Source: Candidatus Daviesbacteria bacterium (GTDB taxonomy: Bacteria; Patescibacteriota; Microgenomatia; Daviesbacterales; UBA10151). Taken from it: a DNA stretch of 40,458 nt. Within the stretch, counting starts at the first letter, position 1. The number at the start of each line of letters is the position of its first letter. Below, in pieces: positions 29,483-37,162 of the stretch. The position numbers were made by a program, and so were the translations under genes. The notes beneath the pieces are model-generated. The model saw nothing but the letters and a program-made list of their open reading frames with translations, was not told the origin of the DNA and searched no databases. The DNA lies in NCBI GenBank assembly GCA_016183225.1, contig JACPEZ010000031.1:1-40458 (forward strand), read 5' to 3'.

Positions 29483-29918
29483 AATAGCCAAGATACGAAA
29501 GGATCTTAAAGAAGCCTTACTTGCACGTGATGAAATCAAAGTTTCTACTTTGAGGTTGCTTCTTTCGGAGATTAAAAATGCGGAGATCTCAAAAGGAGAG
29601 GAACTAAAGTTAGAGGAGATAATATCTATTATTCAGCGGGAAGTAAAGAAAAGGAAAGAAGCGGCAGAGGGTTTTAGATCTGGTAACCGGGAGGATTCCG
29701 CTAAAAAAGAAGAGGCTGAAAGCAAGGTGTTGGAGGATTATTTGCCGGCACAGCTTTCAAATGAGGAATTGACTAAAATAGTGGAGGAAGCTATAAATGA
29801 AGTAGGGGCAAATTCCATGCAGGATATGGGAAAAGTGATGGGGGCGGTAATGGGTAAGGTTCAAGGTAAGGCAGACGGGAATACTGTAAGCCAAATTGTT
29901 AAAGAAAAGTTATTATGA
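29475..29918 (+). CDS. yqeY: YqeY/GatB-like protein
   Basis: A 147-residue helical protein related to the tRNA-binding tail of GatB. Seen: VSTLRLLLSEIKNAEI, VKKRKEAAEGFRSGNR and the C-terminal MGKVMGAVMGKVQGKADG motif of the family. It commonly follows rpsU. Its role is unclear; amidotransferase-like tRNA binding is assumed. Overlaps the ybeY start by four bases. Confidence 0.92.
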   Translation: MDKIAKIRKDLKEALLARDEIKVSTLRLLLSEIKNAEISKGEELKLEEIISIIQREVKKRKEAAEGFRSGNREDSAKKEEAESKVLEDYLPAQLSNEELTKIVEEAINEVGANSMQDMGKVMGAVMGKVQGKADGNTVSQIVKEKLL

Positions 29919-30448
29919 TTAATATTATTGTTTCTTCAGATCCAAGATATTTTGTCAATAAAGATGCCATCAGACTGGCTGTCCTTGATGCTTTGCGCAG
30001 ATATCGGATTTCCGGCAGAGTAGAGTTGGGAGTAAGCATTGTGGGCGACCGGAAAATGCACTTGTTTCTTCAGATCCAAGATATTTTGTCAATAAAGATG
30101 CCATCAGACTGGCTGTCCTTGATGCTTTGCGCAGATATCGGATTTCCGGCAGAGTAGAGTTGGGAGTAAGCATTGTGGGCGACCGGAAAATGCACATTCA
30201 GGGGTATTGATTCCACGACGGACATTTTATCGTTTGCTCTGGAAGATCCCAGCCCCGGTAGCTTGCAACATGTTCCCAGAATTGGTTTTGTGGCCTCGCC
30301 GGATCGGGTTTTGCGTTTGGGAGACATTGTGATTTCCTATCCACAGGCAGTGGAGGATGCGTCAGCGGATGGCATTGCGGTTGAAGAGGAAATACGGGCT
30401 TTGGTTGAACACGGCGTCAGCCATTTGCTGGGAGTGCATCACTCATAA
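29915..30448 (+). pseudogene. ybeY: ybeY disrupted by a tandem duplication
   Basis: YbeY is a metal-dependent endoribonuclease for 16S rRNA maturation. Both halves are here: the N-terminal part (29915 to about 30061, ending VGDRKMH) and the C-terminal part from about 30190 (RGIDSTTDILSF, then the catalytic HGVSHLLGVHH). Between them a 134-base segment is exactly duplicated, which shifts the frame and introduces TAG at 30155 and TAA at 30167. About 14 bases that should follow KMH appear to be missing, so the two ends are back in one frame. As given, no full-length protein can be made. It may be a true mutation or an assembly fault. Confidence 0.8.
29928..30195 (+). repeat. Perfect 134-base tandem duplication in ybeY
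   Basis: 29928-30061 and 30062-30195 are identical by eye over the whole unit. The flanking bases differ (A before copy 1, A after copy 2 where T follows copy 1). The unit length is not a multiple of three. Confidence 0.93.
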
Positions 30449-30450
30449 TT

Positions 30451-31956
30451 ATGACTTTTTATTTAAAGTACAGGCCGCAAACACTTGATGAAATAACCGG
30501 TCAGGACGTGGTAAAAAAAGCCTTACAATCTTCTTTTCAAGATCACAAACTTTCCCATGCTTATCTTTTTGCCGGACCGCGGGGTTCCGGTAAGACTTCA
30601 ACCGCCCGGATTTTAGCCAAAATGGTTAATTGCGAGAGTCAAGAGTCAAGAGTCAAGAGTCAAGAGTCAAGAGATTATCCGTGTAACAAATGCTCAACCT
30701 GCATTTCCATCACCGACGGTTCAAATTTGGATTTAATAGAAATTGACGCGGCTTCCAACAGAGGCATAGAAGACATCAGATCTTTGAGGGAAAAAATAAA
30801 ACTGGCTCCCACATCCGGCAAAAAGAAAGTCTACATTATTGATGAGGTTCATATGTTGACCACGGATGCTTTTAATGCTCTGCTTAAAACTTTGGAAGAA
30901 CCCCCCGGCCATGCCCTGTTTGTTTTAGCTACCACCGAACCGGGTAAAATTCCCTCCACCATTTTGTCCCGGGTACAAAAACTGGATTTTAAAATGGCTA
31001 CCATAGAGCAGCTTCTGCAAGTCCTCGAAAAAATCTCCCAAAAAGAAAAAATTGACATTGACCGGGAAGCTCTTCAGATTTTGGCCAAAAAAGCCGAAGG
31101 ATCTTTCAGAGACGGGGTCAAACTCCTGGATCAATTAAGCAGTTTCAAGGGAAAAATTACAGTTAAATCTTTGAAAGAAACTTTGAAAGCCACGCAATTT
31201 GATGATACAAAAGTCTTTTTACAAATATTGGCCGGTCGCAGTGCCAAAGACAGTTTATTGCATTTATCAAAACAGATGGAGTATGGTCTGGATGTTAAGG
31301 AGTTACTGCTTTCTTTGATGGAGGTTTTGAGAAATCTGCTTTTGATTAAAAATGAGCTGGGAGATCAGCTGGTAAAACCCAATTTGACAGACGATCAATA
31401 TGAGGAGTTGCTAAAACTTGCCGACAGTTTCTCTCATCAGGATCTGGTTTCCGATTTGGATATTTTGCAAAAAGCGCTTGAGCAATTAAAATTTGCCGTT
31501 ATTACCTCATTGCCTTTGGAGTTGGCAATAGTGGATATATGCGGTCCGCAGGAGAAGATAGTGAAGGATGAGCCAAAAAAAACTGTTGAGATTTTAAATA
31601 ATTCTCCGGATATTGCCAAACTTCAGGAAAAATGGACTTTTGTTTTGGAAACCATCAGGCCGTATAATTTTTCTCTGGAAGCGTTGCTTCGCTCCAGCAG
31701 TATTTTTTCCTGCAGCGATTCCGAGGTGGTTATGGAGGTGCCCTATTCTTTTCATCAGCGGATTTTGGAAGCCCCCAAAAACCGCGATCTTCTGGAATCG
31801 GTTTTTTCCGACGTGTTGGGAAGACAGATAAGAGTTACCACTATTTTGGGAAACAGGCCGGCCAGAAAAGAAGATGTGGCCAATATTGAAGTGGCGGCAG
31901 ATGATGAGATTATCAGAGTGGCCTCCGAAATCTTCAATTCAGATACTGTTAATTAG
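30451..31956 (+). CDS. dnaX: DNA polymerase III subunit gamma/tau
   Basis: Clamp-loader ATPase. Seen: Walker A FAGPRGSGKTSTARI, zinc-binding cysteines Cys61, Cys78, Cys81, Cys84, Walker B YIIDEVHML, and LLKTLEEPPGH. The spacing between the first two cysteines is 16 residues instead of about 8 in E. coli; the extra residues (ESQESRVKSQESR) are encoded by a fivefold 7-base repeat. The C-terminal tau region is short. Its usual partners ybaB and recR lie 2.1 kb further on, separated by glyA and folD. Confidence 0.95.
   Translation: MTFYLKYRPQTLDEITGQDVVKKALQSSFQDHKLSHAYLFAGPRGSGKTSTARILAKMVNCESQESRVKSQESRDYPCNKCSTCISITDGSNLDLIEIDAASNRGIEDIRSLREKIKLAPTSGKKKVYIIDEVHMLTTDAFNALLKTLEEPPGHALFVLATTEPGKIPSTILSRVQKLDFKMATIEQLLQVLEKISQKEKIDIDREALQILAKKAEGSFRDGVKLLDQLSSFKGKITVKSLKETLKATQFDDTKVFLQILAGRSAKDSLLHLSKQMEYGLDVKELLLSLMEVLRNLLLIKNELGDQLVKPNLTDDQYEELLKLADSFSHQDLVSDLDILQKALEQLKFAVITSLPLELAIVDICGPQEKIVKDEPKKTVEILNNSPDIAKLQEKWTFVLETIRPYNFSLEALLRSSSIFSCSDSEVVMEVPYSFHQRILEAPKNRDLLESVFSDVLGRQIRVTTILGNRPARKEDVANIEVAADDEIIRVASEIFNSDTVN
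30636..30670 (+). repeat. Fivefold 7-base tandem repeat inside dnaX
   Basis: Five perfect copies of GAGTCAA in the zinc-finger coding region. 35 bases plus the partial units at either side keep the frame open and lengthen the loop between zinc ligands. Confidence 0.9.
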
Positions 31957-31977
31957 GACTTGCCACGCAGGAAGTTA

Positions 31978-31986
31978 TGTTATAAT
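31978..31986 (+). promoter_or_regulatory. Extended -10 promoter before glyA
   Basis: TGTTATAAT is a perfect extended -10; the TTGCCA at 31960-31965 is only 15 bases away, so the extended element probably carries the promoter. The ATG at 31999 would have a leader of about six bases. Confidence 0.6.
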
Positions 31987-31998
31987 CCTTGCATTCTT

Positions 31999-33288
31999 AT
32001 GGCATCAAAAGTTTTTAAGTTAATTGCAGAGGAAGCCCACCGCCAAAAATACGGCTTGGAAATGATCCCGTCGGAAAACTATGTTTCTTCAGATGTTCTC
32101 AAGGCTTTAGGTTCTATTTTAACCAATAAATACTCGGAAGGTTTTCCTGGCAGAAGATATTATGGCGGTAACGAAGTCATTGATAAAATAGAAAACTATG
32201 CTATTGATTTGGCAAAGAAACTATTTGGAGTACCTGTAGCTTTAGTACAACCTTATTCCGGATCTCCTGCAAATTTAATTATCACAATGGCTGTTTGTCA
32301 GCCGGGTGATACGGTAATGGGGTTATCCTTAATATCAGGAGGACATTTAACTCATGGAGCAAATTTAAGTTTTTCCAGCATTTTCTATAAAGCAGTTCAG
32401 TATAATGTTGGTAAAGATTGGAAAATAGATTTTGAAGAACTGGAATCGTTGGCTAAAAAACATAAACCAAAATTAATCTGGGTTGGGACTACAGCTTATC
32501 CTTTTAAGCTGGATTATAAAAAGTTTAGAAAAATTGCAGATATGGTCGGCGCATATTTAGTGGCAGATTGTTCGCACATTACGGGATTAATAATAGGTGG
32601 CGTTCATGAATCTCCGGTTCCTGATGTTGATATAATCATGACAACATCACATAAAACTTTAAGAGGGCCAAGGGGTGCAATTATTTTAATAACGGATAGA
32701 GGATTAAAAAAGGATCCGGAAATTAAATCAAAATTAGAAAGAGCATTGATTCCCGGTACTCAAGGAGGTCCGCATAATCACCAGACAGCCGCAATTGCAG
32801 TATCCTTGGAAGAAGCGCTAAAACCTTCATTTAAAAAATACGCCGTACAAATTGCAAAAAACGCCAAAGTTTTGGCCGAACAATTGGGGACTGTTTCGGA
32901 AACTCATCTAATACTTTTAAGTCTTACTGATTACGGATATGGAATGGGATACCAGGCGCAATACGCTTTGGAAGAAGCAGGGATTACAGTAAATAAAAAT
33001 ACCATTCCGGGAGAACCGGCATCTGCTTTTTATCCTTCAGGGATAAGGTTGGGAACACCTGCTCTAACTTCGAGGGGAATGAAAGAGAAAGATATGGTCA
33101 AAATTGCGGGCTGGATCAAAAGAGTGTTAGAAGAAATTAGAGGATTAGATTTACCAAAGCAGCAGGAAAAAAGAAAAGATTTCTTAAGAGAGACAAAGAT
33201 TAAACTTAAAGAAAATAAGAACTTAAAAAAAATTAGAAAAGAAGTAGAAAGCTTTGCTGGAAAATTCCCCGTACACAGTATACAATGA
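31999..33288 (+). CDS. glyA: Serine hydroxymethyltransferase
   Basis: Interconverts serine and glycine and loads methylene-tetrahydrofolate, which thymidylate synthase uses. Seen: EMIPSENYVSSDVLKALGS, NKYSEGFPGRRYYGGNE, and the PLP lysine in MTTSHKTLRGPRG. 429 residues from the ATG at 31999, which follows the extended -10 box and matches the family start. It splits dnaX from ybaB-recR together with folD. Confidence 0.95.
   Translation: MASKVFKLIAEEAHRQKYGLEMIPSENYVSSDVLKALGSILTNKYSEGFPGRRYYGGNEVIDKIENYAIDLAKKLFGVPVALVQPYSGSPANLIITMAVCQPGDTVMGLSLISGGHLTHGANLSFSSIFYKAVQYNVGKDWKIDFEELESLAKKHKPKLIWVGTTAYPFKLDYKKFRKIADMVGAYLVADCSHITGLIIGGVHESPVPDVDIIMTTSHKTLRGPRGAIILITDRGLKKDPEIKSKLERALIPGTQGGPHNHQTAAIAVSLEEALKPSFKKYAVQIAKNAKVLAEQLGTVSETHLILLSLTDYGYGMGYQAQYALEEAGITVNKNTIPGEPASAFYPSGIRLGTPALTSRGMKEKDMVKIAGWIKRVLEEIRGLDLPKQQEKRKDFLRETKIKLKENKNLKKIRKEVESFAGKFPVHSIQ
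33281..33286 (+). promoter_or_regulatory. Possible promoter of folD
   Basis: TACAAT six bases before the ATG, with a weak TGGAAA 17 bases further up (33258-33263), inside the end of glyA. Fits the short-leader pattern of this window. Confidence 0.4.
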
Positions 33289-33292
33289 CTTC

Positions 33293-34123
33293 ATGAAAGT
33301 TTCCGGTAAAGAAGTTGCCGAAGCAATTTGCAAAAAATTAGAGAAAGAGATAAAGAGCAAAAATTTAAAACCCTCCCTTGCAATAATTCTGGCAGGAGAT
33401 AATCCGGCTTCCAGAATTTATGTTAAAAATAAAATAAAGAAAGCTTTAGAAATCGGCATTGATGCCAAACTTTTTAAATTTTCCCAAAACCAATTTAACC
33501 AATGTTTACAAACTATCAAAAAATTAAATGCCGATAAAAAAACTCATGGAATAATTGTCCAGTATCCGGTGTTTGATGGTTGGAATTTTGATAATTTAAT
33601 TTTAAATATTGATCCTCGAAAAGATGTGGATGGGTTTTCCCCGGAATCTCCTTTTATGGGAGCCACTGCCCTGGCAGTTTGGGAAATGCTGACGGCTTTT
33701 GCCAAAAAAGAAGGTTTTTCCAAAACTGAAAACTTTTTGAAGAATAAAAAAATTGTTGTTTTGGGTAAGGGTAAAACAGCAGGAAGGCCAACAGGGGATT
33801 TATTAAAAAAGAAAGGAATTAATTTTAGTTTGATAGATTCGAAGACCGAAAATCCAAATGAAATTATAAAAAATGCTGATGTAGTAATTTCCGCCACAGG
33901 CGTTAAGCACATGATTAACGGCAAAAATATTAGAAAGGGGAGTTTTGTAATTGGGGTAGGGATGGGTAAAGATGAAGGCAAGATTTATGGAGATATAGAT
34001 GAAGAGGAAATTGCAAAAATTGCCAAATTATATTGCCCGACCATTGGAGGGATAGGGCCTTTGACAATTGCCTGTTTACTTCGCAATGTGGTAGAATCTT
34101 GCAAACATGGGACTTTTCGATAA
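33293..34123 (+). CDS. folD: Methylene-tetrahydrofolate dehydrogenase/cyclohydrolase
   Basis: Bifunctional one-carbon enzyme making 10-formyl-THF from methylene-THF. Seen: LAIILAGDNPASRIYVKNKIKKA with the catalytic lysine region, THGIIVQYPVFDG, DVDGFSPESPFMG, and VVLGKGKTAGRPTGDLL as the nucleotide-binding fold, ending PTIGGIGPLTIACLL. 276 residues. In the more usual GRSxxVGxP motif, Val is replaced (GKGKTAGRPTG). It overlaps the ybaB start by 17 bases. Confidence 0.94.
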   Translation: MKVSGKEVAEAICKKLEKEIKSKNLKPSLAIILAGDNPASRIYVKNKIKKALEIGIDAKLFKFSQNQFNQCLQTIKKLNADKKTHGIIVQYPVFDGWNFDNLILNIDPRKDVDGFSPESPFMGATALAVWEMLTAFAKKEGFSKTENFLKNKKIVVLGKGKTAGRPTGDLLKKKGINFSLIDSKTENPNEIIKNADVVISATGVKHMINGKNIRKGSFVIGVGMGKDEGKIYGDIDEEEIAKIAKLYCPTIGGIGPLTIACLLRNVVESCKHGTFR

Positions 34124-34382
34124 TCTAAAACAACTTGGGGATCTGAAGAAAATGCGGGATCAGGCCATGGAAGTGCAAAAACGCCTGGCTTTAATTAAAA
34201 TTACCATTGAACATAAAGGCATAACTGTGGTGATGACCGGTGACCAGAAAGTGCAATCCATTTCGGGTGATATGGAACCGGGCAAAGTGACCGAAGCGGT
34301 TAATGAAGCATTAAAGCAATCCCAAAAAGTGGCAGCTGATGAAATGAAAGGCCTGATGGGCGGTATGGGAATGCCCGGATAA
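34107..34382 (+). CDS. ybaB: YbaB/EbfC family DNA-binding protein
   Basis: A 91-residue nucleoid-associated protein: DLKKMRDQAMEVQKRLA helix, central beta strands (HKGITVVMTGDQKVQSI), and a C-terminal Met/Gly-rich tail (GLMGGMGMPG). Normally encoded between dnaX and recR; here it keeps recR next to it. A TAGAAT box (34092-34097) with TTGCCT 18 bases up lies just before it, within folD. The stop overlaps the recR start region by one base. Confidence 0.92.
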   Translation: MGLFDNLKQLGDLKKMRDQAMEVQKRLALIKITIEHKGITVVMTGDQKVQSISGDMEPGKVTEAVNEALKQSQKVAADEMKGLMGGMGMPG

Positions 34383-34975
34383 TGCAAGTCCCAAAAAGTA
34401 TACAAAATTTAATTGAGGCATTTGAGAGGCTGCCAGGGATTGGGCCAAAAACCGCCCAGAGACTCACTTATTATTTACTCCATGCTCCTAAAGAAGAAGC
34501 CCAAAGTTTGGCTGATGCCGCAGTCGGCATGAAAGAAAAAACCAAAATTTGTTCTGTTTGTTTTAATATCGGGGAAGAAGATCTCTGCCAAATTTGCTCC
34601 GACCCAAATCGTGATACATCAATCATTGCCATTGTGGAAGATCCTTTGGATGTTTTGGCTTTGGAAAAATCAAACTACAAAGGGTTGTATCATGTTTTGC
34701 ACGGAGTGATTTCCCCTTTGGAAAATATTGGGCCGGATGAAATTCATATTAGAGAATTACTTCCCCGGTTAAAAGACGGGAAAACAAAAGAGATTATTCT
34801 GGCAACTAATCCGACTATGGAAGGTGAGGCCACTGCCATGTATATTCAAAGATTAATTTCTCCGCTGGGCGTAAAAATTACCAGAATTGCCCGCGGTCTG
34901 CCGGTTGGGTCTGATTTGGAATATGCCGATGAGACAACTCTATCGCGGGCTCTGGAAGGACGCAAAGAATACTAG
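34382..34975 (+). CDS. recR: Recombination protein RecR
   Basis: Works with RecF/RecO to load RecA at gaps. Seen: helix-hairpin-helix FERLPGIGPKTAQRL, the C4 zinc finger (CSVCFNIGEEDLCQIC), a TOPRIM domain (IAIVEDPLDVLALE ... ATNPTMEGEATAMYI), and the C-terminal ARGLPVGSDLEYAD. 197 residues, normal. Confidence 0.96.
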   Translation: MQVPKSIQNLIEAFERLPGIGPKTAQRLTYYLLHAPKEEAQSLADAAVGMKEKTKICSVCFNIGEEDLCQICSDPNRDTSIIAIVEDPLDVLALEKSNYKGLYHVLHGVISPLENIGPDEIHIRELLPRLKDGKTKEIILATNPTMEGEATAMYIQRLISPLGVKITRIARGLPVGSDLEYADETTLSRALEGRKEY

Positions 34976-34981
34976 TATACT
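34976..34981 (+). promoter_or_regulatory. Possible promoter of the coiled-coil gene
   Basis: TATACT six bases before the ATG at 34988, with a weak TGGAAG 17 bases upstream (34953-34958). Confidence 0.4.
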
Positions 34982-34987
34982 GTATTC

Positions 34988-35389
34988 ATGGCTAATAGCG
35001 TAAATGTGATTGGACAATTTAAAGATGAAGTAGAGCAAACGTCAGGTGAAGTTGTTCAAGATGTAAAAGATCAAGTGGGAGAAGCCATAGAACAAGGAGT
35101 TCAATCTGTAGTAGGGTCTCAACTTACTCCGCAACAGCTGCAAGAGCAAGAAATCCAAAGACAAAAACAGCTGTCTTATACCAGAAAATGGCTGGGGGAT
35201 CTGCAAAGAGCGCAGGAAAAAGTCAGAGCGGAGACTAAACAGAAAGAACAGCAAAGATTGCAAGCGCAAAAAGAAGAGAAACAGGTTTCCGAAATGAAAA
35301 AAGAAGAGAAGAAAAAAAAGCAAATTCCGGATGAAGTTAGAGCGCGGGCTATGGCAGAAACAAAAGTAGGAAGGGGTGTTGGAGGATGA
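34988..35389 (+). CDS. Charged coiled-coil protein of unknown function
   Basis: A 133-residue protein, no signal or membrane helix. Residues about 45-120 are almost entirely Gln/Glu/Lys/Arg and predicted as a long helix or coiled coil (QLQEQEIQRQKQLSYTRKWL, then EEKKKKQIPDEVRARA). It overlaps the cysS start by four bases. I recall small Gln/Lys-rich proteins like this in other Microgenomates genomes, with no known role. Confidence 0.7.
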   Translation: MANSVNVIGQFKDEVEQTSGEVVQDVKDQVGEAIEQGVQSVVGSQLTPQQLQEQEIQRQKQLSYTRKWLGDLQRAQEKVRAETKQKEQQRLQAQKEEKQVSEMKKEEKKKKQIPDEVRARAMAETKVGRGVGG

Positions 35390-36777
35390 AAATTTATAAT
35401 ACATTAAGTAGAAAAATTGAAGATTTTATCCCCTTGAATCCGCCCAAAGTCGGCATGTATACCTGCGGACAGACAGTTTATGACTACACACATATCGGGC
35501 ATCTTCGCAAATACACCGGTGATGATTTGTTAAGAAGGGTATTAACTACCAATGGCTTTGATGTACAACATGTACAGAATGTCACAGATGTGGGGCATTT
35601 AACTTCGGATGCCGATGAGGGCGATGACAAACTGGAAAAGGGCGCCAAAGACCGGGGAGAAACCGTCTGGGAAGTGGCCCGTTTTTTTGAAGAGTATCAC
35701 TTTAAATCATTAAACGAATTAAATATTTTAAGGCCCAATGTTGTTTGCAGGGCCACTGAACACATTGGCGAGCAAATTAAACTAATTGAGAAACTGGTTA
35801 AAAAAGGTTTTACTTATCAAACCGAAGAAGCAATATATTTTGATATTTCCAAATTTCCCGGATATGGCAAGCTGTCCGGACAAAAACTGGAGGAACAAAA
35901 AACCGGCGCCAGAAAGGAAGTGGTAGTTGATCCCAAAAAAAAACAACCGGCTGATTTTGCTTTATGGTTTTTTACTGTGGGAAAATTTGCCGGTCATACC
36001 ATGAGATGGCCCAGCCCGTGGGGAGAGGGATTTCCCGGCTGGCATATTGAATGCTCTGCCATGAGCATGGAATATTTGGGGGATTCATTTGATATCCATA
36101 CTGGAGGAGTGGATCATATCCCTGTTCATCACGAAAATGAGATTGCCCAATCAGAGGCGGTATCTGGCCAACCTTTTGTTAAATACTGGGTTCATCATGA
36201 ATTTTTGCTGGTGGAGGGCGAGAAAATGTCCAAGTCCAAGAAAAATTTTTATACTATTGATGACATTAAAACCAAGGGTTTTGATCCGCTGGCTTTGCGC
36301 TATTTATTTTTAACTGCTCATTATCGGGATAAATTAAATTTTACCTGGGAAAGTTTGGAAGCTTCACAAAATGCCCTGGATCGCTTAAGAGAAATAATTA
36401 GAGATTGGCCCTCCTACGCCGAGGCTTCGGCGGGTGAAGATGATAAATATTATCAAAAATTTATGGATGTTGTTAATAATGATTTAAATATTCCTCAGGC
36501 TTTGGCCGTCATGTGGGACATGGTAAAAAGCGATTATCCGACAAATGCTAAAGCCAAAACAATTTTGAAAATGGATAAAATTTTGGGATTGGACTTGGAA
36601 AAATATTTAGGCAAACCTATTGAGGTGCCGGAAGAAGTTATGCATTTAGTTAGAAAGAGAGAACAGGCCAGAAATACGGGAGAATTTAGCGAAGCTGATA
36701 AATTAAGAAAACAAATTAAAAAACTGGGGTATATAATCGAAGATACTCCAAAAGGATCCAAAGTTAAAAAAGACTAG
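35386..36777 (+). CDS. cysS: Cysteinyl-tRNA synthetase
   Basis: Charges tRNA-Cys. Seen: zinc ligand Cys27 in YTCGQTVYDYTHIGHLR (HIGH at 36-39), GWHIECSAMSMEYLG and HTGGVDHIPVHHENEIAQSE, and the KMSKS loop GEKMSKSKKN near residue 281. 463 residues. In the DALR region an extra SYAEASAGE (about residues 342-350) is encoded by a near-perfect palindrome. The stop shares CTAG (36774-36777) with the convergent tiny gene. Confidence 0.95.
   Translation: MKIYNTLSRKIEDFIPLNPPKVGMYTCGQTVYDYTHIGHLRKYTGDDLLRRVLTTNGFDVQHVQNVTDVGHLTSDADEGDDKLEKGAKDRGETVWEVARFFEEYHFKSLNELNILRPNVVCRATEHIGEQIKLIEKLVKKGFTYQTEEAIYFDISKFPGYGKLSGQKLEEQKTGARKEVVVDPKKKQPADFALWFFTVGKFAGHTMRWPSPWGEGFPGWHIECSAMSMEYLGDSFDIHTGGVDHIPVHHENEIAQSEAVSGQPFVKYWVHHEFLLVEGEKMSKSKKNFYTIDDIKTKGFDPLALRYLFLTAHYRDKLNFTWESLEASQNALDRLREIIRDWPSYAEASAGEDDKYYQKFMDVVNNDLNIPQALAVMWDMVKSDYPTNAKAKTILKMDKILGLDLEKYLGKPIEVPEEVMHLVRKREQARNTGEFSEADKLRKQIKKLGYIIEDTPKGSKVKKD
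36417..36432. repeat. Palindromic insert in cysS
   Basis: CGCCGAGGCTTCGGCG is a 16-base inverted repeat with one mismatched pair, more GC-rich than its surroundings, encoding AEASAG in a variable linker of CysRS. From memory, AEASAG-type inserts occur in other CPR proteins. Confidence 0.6.
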
Positions 36778-36875
36778 CGTTTAGATCTATCTACTTTACC
36801 AAAAATAGCCAGATACCAGACTATTGCGATCAGTAAAGCTAAAGTAGCAAATCCCCAGATATAATTTTCTTGCAT
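36774..36875 (-). CDS. Tiny one-helix membrane protein, module C
   Basis: A 33-residue product (MQENYIWGFATLALLI start), one membrane helix and the tail GKVDRSKR. It starts two bases after the stop of the two-helix gene on the same strand, with GAGG as ribosome binding site inside that gene. Its tail matches those of modules A and B (RSKA, RSRK, RSVKR, RSKR). Confidence 0.6.
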   Translation of the reverse strand: MQENYIWGFATLALLIAIVWYLAIFGKVDRSKR

Positions 36876-36877
36876 TT

Positions 36878-37099
36878 CTATCGTCCTCTTTTGGATATTA
36901 TAACAGCCCCAATAAGCAATGACAACCCGCAGATTAATATCAGCAATGCAAATTCTTTAGAGAAATTCCCTTCCAGATTTAGAGCTTGTGGTACAAATAA
37001 TGCTGCGAGTCCGAATAGAATTATCGCTTGACTAATATTTGCTGTAGCCGATGCCAATAATTTCCACTGTGTTGGCGATAATTTAGGGCCCTTAATCAT
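36878..37099 (-). CDS. Small two-helix membrane protein, module C
   Basis: A 73-residue protein: polar start (MIKGPKLSPTQWKLL), motif TANIS, helix 1, a loop with VPQALNLEGNF, helix 2 and a basic end (SKRGR). An extended -10 (TGATATATT on the minus strand; box 37106-37111) lies six bases before the ATG. Same length, topology, N-(I/L/F)-S motif and gene order as modules A and B. Confidence 0.65.
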   Translation of the reverse strand: MIKGPKLSPTQWKLLASATANISQAIILFGLAALFVPQALNLEGNFSKEFALLILICGLSLLIGAVIISKRGR

Positions 37100-37105
37100 A
37101 TATTT

Positions 37106-37154
37106 AATATATCACATTACAAAATTTGCTTTGAAAAATGACATGATGTAGAAT
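37106..37154. promoter_or_regulatory. Divergent promoters of module C (-) and the 37163 gene (+)
   Basis: Minus: TATATT (complement of 37106-37111) preceded by TGA, six bases from the ATG at 37099. Plus: TTGCTT (37126-37131), 17-base spacer, TAGAAT (37149-37154), eight bases from the ATG at 37163. Confidence 0.6.
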
Positions 37155-37162
37155 TCAATCGT

